Source of the DNA: Bacteroidia bacterium
Lineage (GTDB): Bacteria; Bacteroidota; Bacteroidia; B-17B0; Aurantibacillaceae
Length of the DNA: 64,000 nucleotides
Reading direction: 5' to 3'
Assembly (NCBI GenBank): GCA_016787705.1
Contig: JAEUTP010000017.1
Coordinates: 257,511-321,510, forward strand
In this document: piece by piece, positions 47,645 to 56,477 of the stretch
How positions within the stretch are numbered: the first letter of the stretch is position 1
How the letters are laid out: the number at the start of each line of letters is the position of its first letter
Position numbers and translations under genes: made by a program
Notes under the pieces: model-generated
Told to the model about the DNA's origin: nothing
Seen by the model: only the letters and a program-made list of their open reading frames with translations
The model's database searches: none

Positions 47645-47652
47645 TAAAGATA
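47645..47652 (-). promoter_or_regulatory. predicted -7 element for pyrB
   Basis: On the minus strand TATCTTTA, one base from TAnnTTTG, 37 bp before the pyrB ATG at 47607. It lies within the pyrB-DinB gap, so pyrB may be transcribed separately from pyrR. Confidence 0.45.
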
Positions 47653-47675
47653 GCTTTTAATTTTTAACTGGAAAA

Positions 47676-48197
47676 TTATTTTTTCACTGTTTGTAAATAG
47701 CGCTCTGCAATAATATTTAGATGATGCTGCGTATGCCCGCAAATAGTGAACCCTATTGAGTTTACCGTAGCCGTACCCGATGGTGTTTGGCCTGATTTTT
47801 TTAAATTCTGAGTATCAAAAGATCTAAATAAACAAATATTTGAATATCTAACGGCTTCAAATTCTTCAATAATATCTTTCATTGTTCTTGAAGCTGCTTC
47901 GCAATTAGCCGCATACAGATTTTCGTCATATGAATTGGGTACTTGCTTATCGCCTCTCGCAAAATTTAAAGCACGGGCACTAAAAATACGTTCGGTATCA
48001 ATACAATGTATTAACACTTCTTTTATTGTCCATTTACCTTCAGCATAAGCAAAGTTTTCAAGCCCGGAAGAAATACTTTTTATAAATTCAATACTGCTTT
48101 TTTTAGTTTCGGTTAAAGCGTTAACAACATCATTTTGTTCTATCAGCCCTATGTAATACCAGTAATAACCAGGACATTCTTCTTTTATTGGTCTCAT
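47676..48197 (-). CDS. DinB family protein
   Basis: 173-residue four-helix-bundle protein of the DinB/YfiT-like superfamily. Seen: the helix IKEVLIHCIDTERIFSARAL with the first metal-binding His, and CGHTQHHLNIIAERYL, with the closing HxxxH pattern (TQHHLNII). These proteins bind a divalent metal; some are thiol-dependent transferases, others have no known reaction. It starts one base after the pyrR stop, so it is coupled to pyrR and sits between pyrR and pyrB. Confidence 0.82.
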   Translation of the reverse strand: MRPIKEECPGYYWYYIGLIEQNDVVNALTETKKSSIEFIKSISSGLENFAYAEGKWTIKEVLIHCIDTERIFSARALNFARGDKQVPNSYDENLYAANCEAASRTMKDIIEEFEAVRYSNICLFRSFDTQNLKKSGQTPSGTATVNSIGFTICGHTQHHLNIIAERYLQTVKK

Positions 48198-48198
48198 G

Positions 48199-48732
48199 CT
48201 ATTTGCTTAAAAGAGTAATACGATCTTTTCCATCTGTTTCAGACCACTCCACTTTTACATTTTGGCTTTCAATAGAATCTATGGTTATGCCAATATATTT
48301 CGCTTGTATAGGAACATGTCTTGCCAAACGTCTGTCAACCAAAACCAAAAGTTCAACATCTTTAGGTCTGCCAAACGCCAGCATAGCGTCAAGCCCTGCG
48401 CGAATGGTGCGTCCGGTAAACAAAACATCGTCTACCAAAACAACATTTTTATCTTCAATTGTAAAATCAATACTTGTAGGATTTGGTATTAGTTCTTTTT
48501 TTCTGAAATCATCACGATGAAAAGTAATATCTAAAGCACCACAATTTATTTTTTTATTCTTTAAAATACTTTGTAATTCTTTTTGAATGCGTTTTGCCAG
48601 AAAGATGCCACGTGGTTGCAAGCCAATAATAACGGTGTCCTTAAAATCGTTATGCGCCTCAATTAGTTGATGACATAAGCGTTTTATCTTTACATCAAAC
48701 TGACTTTTTTCTAATAGTATTTTTGGTTGCAC
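48199..48732 (-). CDS. pyrR: bifunctional pyr operon regulator / uracil phosphoribosyltransferase PyrR
   Basis: 177 residues. Type I phosphoribosyltransferase fold with the PRPP-binding motif VVLVDDVLFTGRTIRAGLDA and the family's KRLCHQLIE start. In Firmicutes PyrR binds pyr mRNA and attenuates transcription; in Bacteroidota the role is less clear. Start is GTG at 48730-48732; no ATG lies near, and a -7 element sits 18 bp upstream. I saw no convincing PyrR-binding loop in the short leaders. First gene of pyrR-DinB, with pyrB after it. Confidence 0.9.
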   Translation of the reverse strand: MQPKILLEKSQFDVKIKRLCHQLIEAHNDFKDTVIIGLQPRGIFLAKRIQKELQSILKNKKINCGALDITFHRDDFRKKELIPNPTSIDFTIEDKNVVLVDDVLFTGRTIRAGLDAMLAFGRPKDVELLVLVDRRLARHVPIQAKYIGITIDSIESQNVKVEWSETDGKDRITLLSK

Positions 48733-48750
48733 GTTATTGTATTTAAATGT

Positions 48751-48758
48751 TAAAGATA
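48751..48758 (-). promoter_or_regulatory. predicted -7 element for pyrR
   Basis: TATCTTTA on the minus strand, 18 bp before the GTG at 48732, in the gap after the dtd stop. Confidence 0.45.
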
Positions 48759-48762
48759 AAAA

Positions 48763-49215
48763 TTATTCTTTATTTTTACTATCAAGAAGTATGGTAACGG
48801 GGCCATCGTTTATTAATTCTATTTGCATATCAGCACCAAATTGTCCGGTTTTACAAGGTTTACCTAAAATCTTTTCCGTTTCTGAAATAAATTTTTCATA
48901 TAGAGGTATTGCTCTTTCAGGTCTGGCTGCTTTTATAAAAGAAGGCCTGTTACCTTTTTTAGTAGAAGCGTGTAATGTAAATTGACTGACAATAAGTATC
49001 TCACCATCAATCTGTTTTATATCAAGATTTAATTTGCCTTCATTATCTCCAAAAACGCGCATACTACAAATTTTAGCGCATAGCCATTCAATATCTTCCG
49101 TTTTATCTTCCTCTTCTATGCCTACAAGTATTAAAAAGCCCTTATCAATAGAGGCGTGTAGGGCATTATGAATTGAAACACCGGCTTTTTTAACCCTTTG
49201 TAAAACTATCCGCAT
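48763..49215 (-). CDS. dtd: D-aminoacyl-tRNA deacylase
   Basis: 150 residues. Removes D-amino acids (and glycine from tRNA-Ala) mis-attached to tRNA. Seen: MRIVLQRVKKAGVSI at the start, SQFTLHASTKKGNRPSF (the SQxTL motif), the cross-subunit GP motif in NDGPVTI, and TGQFGADMQI. Length matches the family exactly. Divergent from the lipoprotein gene at 49256, sharing a 40-bp gap. Confidence 0.95.
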   Translation of the reverse strand: MRIVLQRVKKAGVSIHNALHASIDKGFLILVGIEEEDKTEDIEWLCAKICSMRVFGDNEGKLNLDIKQIDGEILIVSQFTLHASTKKGNRPSFIKAARPERAIPLYEKFISETEKILGKPCKTGQFGADMQIELINDGPVTILLDSKNKE

Positions 49216-49222
49216 ATTTTTT

Positions 49223-49230
49223 TATCTTTA
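49223..49230 (+). promoter_or_regulatory. predicted -7 element for the lipoprotein gene at 49256
   Basis: TATCTTTA, one base from the consensus, 25 bp before the ATG at 49256. Confidence 0.4.
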
Positions 49231-49255
49231 CTAATCTCAAACAAAAATAACCAAA

Positions 49256-50230
49256 ATGAAGAACGTATTTATTGCCGCCTTATTTTTATTAGTATTTACT
49301 TCTTGTAAGAAAAAAGAAAAAGCTACAGAAGAATCAACGCCCGAACCGGCACCGGTAGTAAATTGCCCTACCTGTAATTTCCCTGATACTGCATGGACAA
49401 GTACTGCGACCGGCCCAAAGCTTATTTTTAAATTTAAATTTGATAGTACACAAGTTCGGTTAAATAACCTGGCAATGCCTGCAACCGTTCCAAGTACAAA
49501 TGCTGCACAGTCGCCAACTTTTAATGGTATGAGCGCGCATTATATAGAAATGGCTCAGGGAGACTTTACACAAGTGGGGCAGGGAACTGTTTTATATAAG
49601 GCAGCCGAAACAGAATGCGGTGGCTCTAAGGCCATTGTTTTTTGTGAATCGGTTGTTGCTAAAGATGGTGATGTGTTTTTTTCAGTACCCATTGCAAGTG
49701 TAACTCCTGGAACTTATAAATGGTTAAGAGTATCATTAGCCTATCAAAATTATGATGTGAAAATTAAAACAACATCAGCCGGAATAATCAATGGAACCAT
49801 TGCATCCTTTGTTGGATTTAATACTTATGTATCAAAATATAAAATGCATAACGCTGTTATGACCCCAACCGCAGGTGGCACTGGAAATAAATTACAGGGT
49901 TACTGGGGCTTTTATACAAACTACATGAACACGGATATAAAAACTGAAGGGCAAGCGCCGCAAACCACAGTAGTAAATCCAAATCCAAATTCACCGATAC
50001 CTCCAGGAAGTTGTTTGGTGACAGGAACTTTTGTGACAAACGCGGCACCTAATGTATCTGCACCCTTAACTATTACAGGCAATGAAACACAAGATATAAT
50101 TATCACAGTTTCGCTTTCAACCAACAAAAGTTTTGAATGGAAAGAAATGACCTTTGATGGATTGTTTCAGCCAGAGATTGGTGAAACAGTTGTGGATATG
50201 GGTTTAAGGGGTTTAAAGCCTATGTACTAA
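49256..50230 (+). CDS. hypothetical lipoprotein
   Basis: 324 residues with a lipoprotein signal (lipobox FTSC, Cys17) followed by a charged KKKEKATEES stretch and Pro-rich linker. Seen: NCPTCNFPD with a CxxC near residue 38, and a beta-rich mature domain with no membrane segment. The central region (PGTYKWLRVSLAYQNYDV) suggests a carbohydrate-binding-type sandwich, but I do not recognise a named family. Monocistronic; converges with the enoyl-CoA hydratase gene 6 bp away. Confidence 0.6.
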   Translation: MKNVFIAALFLLVFTSCKKKEKATEESTPEPAPVVNCPTCNFPDTAWTSTATGPKLIFKFKFDSTQVRLNNLAMPATVPSTNAAQSPTFNGMSAHYIEMAQGDFTQVGQGTVLYKAAETECGGSKAIVFCESVVAKDGDVFFSVPIASVTPGTYKWLRVSLAYQNYDVKIKTTSAGIINGTIASFVGFNTYVSKYKMHNAVMTPTAGGTGNKLQGYWGFYTNYMNTDIKTEGQAPQTTVVNPNPNSPIPPGSCLVTGTFVTNAAPNVSAPLTITGNETQDIIITVSLSTNKSFEWKEMTFDGLFQPEIGETVVDMGLRGLKPMY

Positions 50231-50236
50231 ATTAAG

Positions 50237-50992
50237 TTATTTTGCTTTAAATTTATTAATAGCATTTACAGTAAATTCAGATAACACTAAAGTACCACTC
50301 ATACCTGCGCGTTCAATTAATAATTCATCCCAATTTTCGGTGCCCTGCCACATTATTTTTTTAAGCATGGCCATTGCTTCAGGATTACTTGTTGCTAATT
50401 TACCGGCAAGTGTATCAATGCCTTTATCCATTTCTTCGGTCGAAGAAAATAACTCTGCATACAAACCTTTTTCTTTTGCCCATTGAGCGGTTTGCCACTC
50501 GGTAGCATTTATAGTTAACTGGCAAAATGCAGAAGTTCCTACTTTACGTTCTACTGCAGGGCCAACTACAAATGGACCAATACCTACAGCCAGCTCGCTT
50601 AATTTTACGGCAGCCGCATCTGTAGCAAAAGTATAATCAGCGCTGGATGCAATACCTACACCACCGCCAACAGCTTTGCCCTGTACACGTGCAATTACAA
50701 ATTTAGGTGCTTTACGCATAGCATTAATCACTGCAGCAAAACCAGAGAAAAATTTTAAACCTGTATCAATATCTTTTATAGAAATTAATTCGTCAAAGCT
50801 GGCGCCTGCACAAAACGCTTTATCGCCTTCGCTTTTTAAAACAATAACTTTTGCATTGTTATCTTTTCCAAGTTTTTCTATTTCAGATGCGAGATTACGT
50901 AATTGCGTACCCGGCATAGAATTGCTTTGGGGATGAAAAAAAGTAATGGTTCCTACTCCGTTCTTAATTTCTGACTTTACAAATGCTTCCAT
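50237..50992 (-). CDS. enoyl-CoA hydratase/isomerase family protein
   Basis: 251-residue crotonase-fold protein. Seen: the oxyanion-hole segment FCAGASFDEL near 65, QGKAVGGGVGIASSADY near 110, and a Glu in KLSELAVGIGPF at the position of the second catalytic glutamate; only one of the two glutamates of classical hydratases is obvious. Fatty-acid or branched-chain acyl-CoA metabolism is likely. It follows the PDH E2 gene with a 5-bp gap, so it belongs to the pdhA-E2 transcript. Confidence 0.85.
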   Translation of the reverse strand: MEAFVKSEIKNGVGTITFFHPQSNSMPGTQLRNLASEIEKLGKDNNAKVIVLKSEGDKAFCAGASFDELISIKDIDTGLKFFSGFAAVINAMRKAPKFVIARVQGKAVGGGVGIASSADYTFATDAAAVKLSELAVGIGPFVVGPAVERKVGTSAFCQLTINATEWQTAQWAKEKGLYAELFSSTEEMDKGIDTLAGKLATSNPEAMAMLKKIMWQGTENWDELLIERAGMSGTLVLSEFTVNAINKFKAK

Positions 50993-50997
50993 AAATA

Positions 50998-52629
50998 TTA
51001 AACTAAAATAGTAACCGGATTTTCAATAAACGCTTTTAATGTTTGTAAGAATGCAGCACCTGTAGCACCGTCAACAGTCCTGTGATCGCAGGCAAGCGTT
51101 AACATCATTGTATTGCCTGGAACTACTATATTATTTTTTATAACAGGTACTTGTCTTATAGCACCCACCGAAAGTATGCACGATTCAGGTGTGTTAATAA
51201 TAGAAGTAAATGATTCAATACCAAACATACCTAGGTTAGAAACAGTAAATGTATTTCCTTCCCAATCTGATGGTTGTAATTTTTTATCTTTTGCACGTTT
51301 GCCCAGATCTTTTACTTCAACCGAAATTTGTGATAAAGATTTTTGATCCGCAAAGCGAACAACCGGTACCAATAAACCATCATCAACAGCAACGGCCACA
51401 CCAATATGTATGTGCGAGTAAGTGCGGATCTTATCACCCAACCACGATGTATTTACTTTTGGATGCTTGCGTAAGGCCGCGGCGCAGGCTTTAATAACAA
51501 GATCATTAAATGAAACTTTTGTATCGGGAATTGCATTGATAGCATTGCGAGCTGCAATGGCATTATCCATATCTACTTCAATATTTAAAACAAACGAAGG
51601 TGCGCCATTTGTACTTTCCAATAAACGACGCGCAATTGTTTTGCGCATTTGTGAAACAGGTTCGTCTGTAAAGCTTTCGGTACCTAATTGAACAGATGAT
51701 GAAGACCCTTTTGCAGCAGAAGCTGTTCCGGGTTTATAATTCTCAACATCTGCTTTTGTAATACGTCCATTATCCGCAGTACCTTTTACTTTGCTAAGAT
51801 CAATTCCTTTTTCTTTTGCCAAAGCTTTTGCTAAAGGTGAAGCTTTAATTCTTCCGCCTTCACTATTTGAAGTGTTTTCGACTGCATTCGAATTGACAGT
51901 ATTTTTTGTTTCTTGTTTTGTGTTTGAAGTTTCTTGTTTGTTCTCGGATGACTGCTTATTGCCACCTGCTGACTGAGAACTGACAGCGTCAAGCACCGCT
52001 TTAATATCTTCATCACCTTTACCAAGTATTGCCAATACGCTATCTACCGGAACACTTTTTCCTGCATCAACTCCAATATGAATTAATACACCATCCTGAA
52101 AAGATTCAAATTCCATAGTGGCTTTATCCGTTTCGATATCTGCTAAAAGATCTCCGCTCTTAACTTTATCCCCCACTTTTTTATGCCATTTAGCTACAAC
52201 ACCATCCGTCATGGTATCGCTTAATTTAGGCATGCGCACAACTTGTATGGTTGAAGGTAAACTAGTTTCTTGTTTCTTGTTTGAAGTTTCTTGTTTCTTC
52301 TCTATTGACTGTTGACTGATTTGTGCAGACTGATCACCTTTCTCTGCTTTTCCGCCGGAATTACCATTCAGTAATCCACTAATATCTTCACCTTCTTTTC
52401 CAAGCACAGCAATAATGCTGTCTACAGGTACTGCTTGTTTTTCCTGTACACCAATGTGTAACAATACACCATCCTGGAAAGATTCAAATTCCATGGTAGC
52501 TTTATCAGTTTCGATATCAGCTAAAAGCTCACCACTTTTAACCTTATCGCCAACTTTTTTATGCCATTTAGCAATTACACCATCCGTCATGGTATCACTT
52601 AATTTGGGCATCCTTACTACTTCAGCCAT
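50998..52629 (-). CDS. pyruvate dehydrogenase E2, dihydrolipoamide acetyltransferase
   Basis: 543 residues. Transfers acetyl from E1 to CoA through swinging lipoyl arms. Domains in order: lipoyl 1 (about 1-88, K43 in ETDKAT), a linker, lipoyl 2 (about 129-215, K169 in ETDKAT), a second linker, the E1/E3-binding domain (about 262-298, KASPLAKALAKEKGID), then the catalytic domain ending with HRTVDGATGAAFL. The two lipoyl domains are nearly identical, so the duplication is recent or kept homogeneous. Both linkers contain KQETSN-type repeats (see findings). It lies between pdhA (60-bp gap) and the enoyl-CoA hydratase gene. Confidence 0.95.
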   Translation of the reverse strand: MAEVVRMPKLSDTMTDGVIAKWHKKVGDKVKSGELLADIETDKATMEFESFQDGVLLHIGVQEKQAVPVDSIIAVLGKEGEDISGLLNGNSGGKAEKGDQSAQISQQSIEKKQETSNKKQETSLPSTIQVVRMPKLSDTMTDGVVAKWHKKVGDKVKSGDLLADIETDKATMEFESFQDGVLIHIGVDAGKSVPVDSVLAILGKGDEDIKAVLDAVSSQSAGGNKQSSENKQETSNTKQETKNTVNSNAVENTSNSEGGRIKASPLAKALAKEKGIDLSKVKGTADNGRITKADVENYKPGTASAAKGSSSSVQLGTESFTDEPVSQMRKTIARRLLESTNGAPSFVLNIEVDMDNAIAARNAINAIPDTKVSFNDLVIKACAAALRKHPKVNTSWLGDKIRTYSHIHIGVAVAVDDGLLVPVVRFADQKSLSQISVEVKDLGKRAKDKKLQPSDWEGNTFTVSNLGMFGIESFTSIINTPESCILSVGAIRQVPVIKNNIVVPGNTMMLTLACDHRTVDGATGAAFLQTLKAFIENPVTILV

Positions 52630-52689
52630 AATTTATTTAAGATTTTTGATTTGTGATCTAAGATTTTTTATTTTTCAATTATAAAATAA
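52630..52689. repeat. AAATC-type repeat spacer between pdhA and E2
   Basis: A/T-rich spacer with two GATTT/AAGATTTTT units. The stretch at 52648-52666 matches, in reverse complement, the moxR-DUF58 spacer at 19949-19967 in 17 of 19 positions. Confidence 0.5.
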
Positions 52690-53703
52690 TTATTCAATAA
52701 TGTAAGGATAGTTAGGTTCAGAGTAAACATCTTTGTAAAGTTCTTCCGGTTCAGGATACGGACTTTCTTCTGCAAACTGAACTGATTCATCAACCAAAGC
52801 TTTTACTTTTGCTTCTATAGCTTCAATACCTGCATCATCTATCCATTTATTTTTTTGTAAAGTATCCAATACTTTTAAAATTGGATCTTGTTCCTGGTAC
52901 TCTTTCACTTCTTCTTTCGTACGGTAAGTTTGAGCATCGCTCATACTATGGCCTTTGTAACGGTAAGTTTTCATTTCTAAAAACGTAGGGCCATCGCCTC
53001 TGCGGGCACGTGCTACAGCTTCTTCCATAGCTTCGTGTACCGCTTCAACAGTTAAACCATCAACCGGTTTACTCGGCATATCGTAAGCTAATCCTAACTT
53101 CCAAAGATCGTGCACGTTACTTGTACGTTCAACAGAAGTACCCATAGCGTATTGATTATTTTCAACAATAAATACAACAGGTAATTTCCAGGTCATTGCC
53201 ATATTGAATGCCTCATGTAGTGCGCCTTGACGAACTGCACCGTCGCCCATAGAGCAAACACAAACGTTATCGGTTCCTAAATATTTTTCTGCAAATGCAA
53301 TGCCGGCACCTAATGGCACCTGTCCACCAACAATACCATGGCCGCCAACAAAGCCGTGTTCTTTACTGAATATGTGCATACTACCACCTTTGCCTTTACT
53401 GCAACCGGTAATTTTAGCATACATTTCTGCCATTACATATTTTGGGTGTAAGCCTAGCCCAATAGGGTGTGCGTGATCGCGGTAGGCTGTAATGTGTTTA
53501 TCTCCTTTTTTTGTAGCACTCACTGTGCCCGCTACAATAGCTTCCTGGCCAATGTACAAATGACAAAAACCTTTAATTTTTTGCTGTACATAAACCTGCC
53601 CGGTCTTCTCTTCAAACTTACGCATCAATAACATGGATTCGTACCATGTTAAATAATTCTCTTTAGTAAACTTTAATTTTTTTTCAGTCAACGTTTTAGC
53701 CAT
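52690..53703 (-). CDS. pdhA: pyruvate dehydrogenase E1 component, alpha subunit
   Basis: 337 residues. Thiamine-diphosphate-dependent decarboxylase subunit. Seen: HLYIGQEAIVAG near 50, AYRDHAHPIGLG, GKGGSMHIF, the TPP motif GDGAVRQGALHEAFN ending ENNQYAMGTS (about 159-190), and YRYKGHSMSD, the phosphorylation-loop equivalent. The E1 beta gene is not adjacent, so it must lie elsewhere. First gene of the pdhA-E2-hydratase run. Confidence 0.95.
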   Translation of the reverse strand: MAKTLTEKKLKFTKENYLTWYESMLLMRKFEEKTGQVYVQQKIKGFCHLYIGQEAIVAGTVSATKKGDKHITAYRDHAHPIGLGLHPKYVMAEMYAKITGCSKGKGGSMHIFSKEHGFVGGHGIVGGQVPLGAGIAFAEKYLGTDNVCVCSMGDGAVRQGALHEAFNMAMTWKLPVVFIVENNQYAMGTSVERTSNVHDLWKLGLAYDMPSKPVDGLTVEAVHEAMEEAVARARRGDGPTFLEMKTYRYKGHSMSDAQTYRTKEEVKEYQEQDPILKVLDTLQKNKWIDDAGIEAIEAKVKALVDESVQFAEESPYPEPEELYKDVYSEPNYPYIIE

Positions 53704-53835
53704 AATGCCGGAATTTATAATGACACAAAAATAACAGAAAAATGCAGAAAATGCACTTAAAACTTAATTATTCATATAGTTTAAAACCATTTATTTTATT
53801 GAAGAAATTGCATAATTTTATAGGATCCTCAAATT

Positions 53836-53929
53836 CAGGCCTAAAGTCCTGTTTGACAGCATATACCTATTAACCACCACCTTAAGATGGTGATTAATAA
53901 AACAATCTTTAGAACGGGTTTTAGCCCTG
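53836..53929. repeat. 94-bp composite palindrome of three hairpins
   Basis: Hairpin 1 CAGGCCTAAAGTCCTG (53836-53851), a central 30-bp palindrome 53869-53898 (arms of 15 bp with two mismatches around CTTAAG), and hairpin 3 at 53915-53929 (GGG-TTTTA-GCCC). The outer hairpins are inverted relatives of each other, so the whole unit is an imperfect palindrome. Extragenic REP/BIME-like element between pdhA and the epimerase gene. Confidence 0.75.
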
Positions 53930-53939
53930 ATTTAATATT

Positions 53940-54968
53940 ATGATTTTAAACTATAAAACTTTTGTTTTAGAATACAAACATCCTTTTGGTGTATCATCAA
54001 ATACCAGAAGAACAACAACTTCGGTTTTTATAAAGATACAACATGAAGGAAAAGTTGGGTATGGCGAAGCTTGTTTGCCGGTTTATTTAGGCGAAACGAT
54101 TGAAGGAACAATTGCTTTTTTTGAAAAGGTAAAACCTTTTTTGGTGCACCATGCTAATTCAGCTTTTAATGAAATTTTAAAAGCTATTGATGAATTTTCT
54201 TTAGAAAATAATGCGGCAAAAGCGGCCATTGATATTGCTTTAAATGATCTTGCCGCAAAAATTGAACGCAAACCTTTTTATGATCTTACTGGAATTGGAA
54301 AAAGTGAATCGCGCTTAACCTCATACACAATTGGCATTGATGCGGAGGAGATGATCGGGCAAAAAATAAAAGAAGCTGCTGATTTTTCTATCTTGAAAAT
54401 AAAAGCAGGTACAAAGGATGATAAAGCGCTGATAAATTTAATTAGAAGATATACGGATAAACCTTTGTATGTTGACGTGAATCAGGGCTGGAAAAATAAA
54501 GAAGAAGTTTTGGAAATGTTATATTGGCTGCAAGAAAAAAATGTGATCTTAATTGAACAGCCAATGCCTGTAACCATGTTGGATGACATGGCCTGGGTTA
54601 CTGAAAGAAGTCCAATACCAACCATTGCAGACGAAAGTGTAAAACGTTTGAAAGATCTTGATAAATTGCAAGGATGTTTTTCAGGAATAAATATTAAGCT
54701 TATGAAAAGCACCGGCTTAACCGAAGCTTATGAGATGATAAAGCACGCTAAGAAAAATAAGTTAGAAATATTATTAGGATGCATGGCCGAAAGTTCTTGT
54801 GCTACATCAGCTATGGCGCAGCTTATGAAATTTGCAGATTATATAGATCTGGATGCGCCAAATTTATTGTTGAACGATCCGTTTAAAGGAATTAGTTATA
54901 AGAATGGAAAAGTATATCTGAACGATTTGCCGGGAATAGGAGCAGAGCCGGTTGAGGCACTTTTTTAA
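53940..54968 (+). CDS. dipeptide epimerase (L-Ala-D/L-Glu epimerase), enolase superfamily
   Basis: 342 residues. Epimerises L-Ala-D-Glu from peptidoglycan to L-Ala-L-Glu for recycling. Seen: the base pair Lys-x-Lys in ILKIKAGTK near 155, the metal ligands Asp in YVDVNQGW, Glu in LIEQPMP and Asp in TIADESVK, and the opposite-face Lys in NIKLMKSTG, the complete AEE set. Length fits the family. The start is ATG at 53940, 11 bp after the composite palindrome. Monocistronic; other dipeptide specificities exist in the family. Confidence 0.87.
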   Translation: MILNYKTFVLEYKHPFGVSSNTRRTTTSVFIKIQHEGKVGYGEACLPVYLGETIEGTIAFFEKVKPFLVHHANSAFNEILKAIDEFSLENNAAKAAIDIALNDLAAKIERKPFYDLTGIGKSESRLTSYTIGIDAEEMIGQKIKEAADFSILKIKAGTKDDKALINLIRRYTDKPLYVDVNQGWKNKEEVLEMLYWLQEKNVILIEQPMPVTMLDDMAWVTERSPIPTIADESVKRLKDLDKLQGCFSGINIKLMKSTGLTEAYEMIKHAKKNKLEILLGCMAESSCATSAMAQLMKFADYIDLDAPNLLLNDPFKGISYKNGKVYLNDLPGIGAEPVEALF

Positions 54969-54997
54969 ATACATAAGAATTGATTTTAAGTTTTTTA

Positions 54998-55148
54998 GCC
55001 ACGAGTTTCGTGAAACTACACTAATCAATTTATTAAAATAAAAAGTTGTTTAGCGAAATTATCATTCAAAGTCATTTATCGCTTTGAATATGGGAATTAC
55101 ACGAATAAATAAAGTTTTTGAAAAATAGTAATTAGAGAAATTAGTGGC
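54998..55148. repeat. 151-bp palindromic intergenic element, copy A
   Basis: Starts GCCACGAGTTTCGTG and ends GAGAAATTAGTGGC; the ends form terminal inverted repeats (GCCAC-A-TTTC type). It carries GAAAAATAGTAATTAG at 55120-55135, which recurs exactly in copy B at 61630-61645. MITE/REP-like; no coding capacity. Confidence 0.65.
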
Positions 55149-55178
55149 AAATATTTTAATAAAGAAACTTGATAAATT

Positions 55179-56474
55179 TTAGCTCTCAGCTAAAGCATCG
55201 CCAACCACAAAAGTACTCCCACCAATTAAAATAAGATCACTTTCTTTTGAGGCTTTCTTTGCCGCTTCAATGGCGGTTTTTACATTCGAAAAAGTTTTGC
55301 CTTTTAATTTTACCTTTTGTGCTTTTTCAAATAATTCATTTTCATCTAAAGACCTTGGAATGTTTGCTTTTGTAAAATAATAAGTGGCTTCTTTTGGTAA
55401 TAATTCTAAAATTTTTGAAACATCTTTATCGTTCACTGTTCCAAAAACAAAATGTAAATGCGAATATTCAATTGTTTTTAAATTGGCTATTACATTTTTT
55501 ATACCATCTTCATTATGTCCTGTATCGGCTATCATTAAAGGCTTTTGGCTAATGGTTTGCCAACGCCCTTCCAATCCTGTATTTTTCACAACCTGTTTTA
55601 AACCTTTTTTAATATCGTTTTGCTCAATAATAAAACCGGATTTTTCAATTACATCCAGCGTATTTAAAACACCTAAAACATTTTTTAATTGGTAGATTCC
55701 TGTAAGATCAAGATCTAAATTTGTAGTTGTATTTTTTAGTTTATTTAAGATTGTTGTATTTAAGTAGCCATCTTTTAATTTATGATCAACTACTTTATAA
55801 TTCTTATCGGCAAATTGCACTGTTGTTTTTAATTCTTTTGCAACAGCGTTAAACAAAGGCCCGCTCTCGCTCTGGTATTGGCTTACAACAACCGGAATAC
55901 GCGCTTTTATGATACCCGCTTTTTCCGCAGCTATTTTTTCTAAAGTATCTCCCAGTAAATTCATGTGATCATAACTAATGTTTGTGATCAACGAGACTTT
56001 TGGAGTAATAACATTTGTAGAATCTAGTCTTCCACCCAAACCAACTTCTATTACAGCCACATCTACTTCTTCATTAGCAAAATAATCAAAGGCCAAACCA
56101 ACTGTCCATTCAAAAAAGCTGGGCTCTATCTTTTCAAATGCTTCTTTGTATTTTTCTACAAAATCAACAATGTAATTTTTTGGTATCATCTTACCATTGA
56201 TTTTGATACGCTCTCTAAAATCTATTAAATGTGGTGATGTATATAAGCCTGTTTTATAACCTGCCTGTTGAAGAACAGAAGCGATCATGTGGCTACTAGA
56301 GCCTTTACCATTGGTGCCTGCAACGTGAACGCATTTTAATTTTTGATGGGGTTTGCCAAGAAGTTCAATGATCTTAATTGTATTATCAAGGTTAGCCTTA
56401 TAAGCCGCAGCCCCAACTCTTTGAAACATTGGTAAACGCGCGAACAGATAATCTAGCGTTTGCTGGTAGGTCAT
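55179..56474 (-). CDS. folC: bifunctional folylpolyglutamate synthase / dihydrofolate synthase
   Basis: 431 residues, Mur-ligase fold. Adds glutamate to dihydropteroate and folates. Seen: MTYQQTLDYLFARLPMFQ, the P-loop HVAGTNGKGSSSHMIASVL near 48, TSPHLIDFRERIKING, and EVGLGGRLDSTNV. The C-terminal domain ends with LIGGSTFVVGDALAES. It is the last gene of the exbB-exbD-tonB-tonB-folC minus-strand run, 3 bp after the second tonB; folC beside TonB genes is common in Bacteroidota, but no functional link is known to me. Confidence 0.93.
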   Translation of the reverse strand: MTYQQTLDYLFARLPMFQRVGAAAYKANLDNTIKIIELLGKPHQKLKCVHVAGTNGKGSSSHMIASVLQQAGYKTGLYTSPHLIDFRERIKINGKMIPKNYIVDFVEKYKEAFEKIEPSFFEWTVGLAFDYFANEEVDVAVIEVGLGGRLDSTNVITPKVSLITNISYDHMNLLGDTLEKIAAEKAGIIKARIPVVVSQYQSESGPLFNAVAKELKTTVQFADKNYKVVDHKLKDGYLNTTILNKLKNTTTNLDLDLTGIYQLKNVLGVLNTLDVIEKSGFIIEQNDIKKGLKQVVKNTGLEGRWQTISQKPLMIADTGHNEDGIKNVIANLKTIEYSHLHFVFGTVNDKDVSKILELLPKEATYYFTKANIPRSLDENELFEKAQKVKLKGKTFSNVKTAIEAAKKASKESDLILIGGSTFVVGDALAES

Positions 56475-56477
56475 TTT

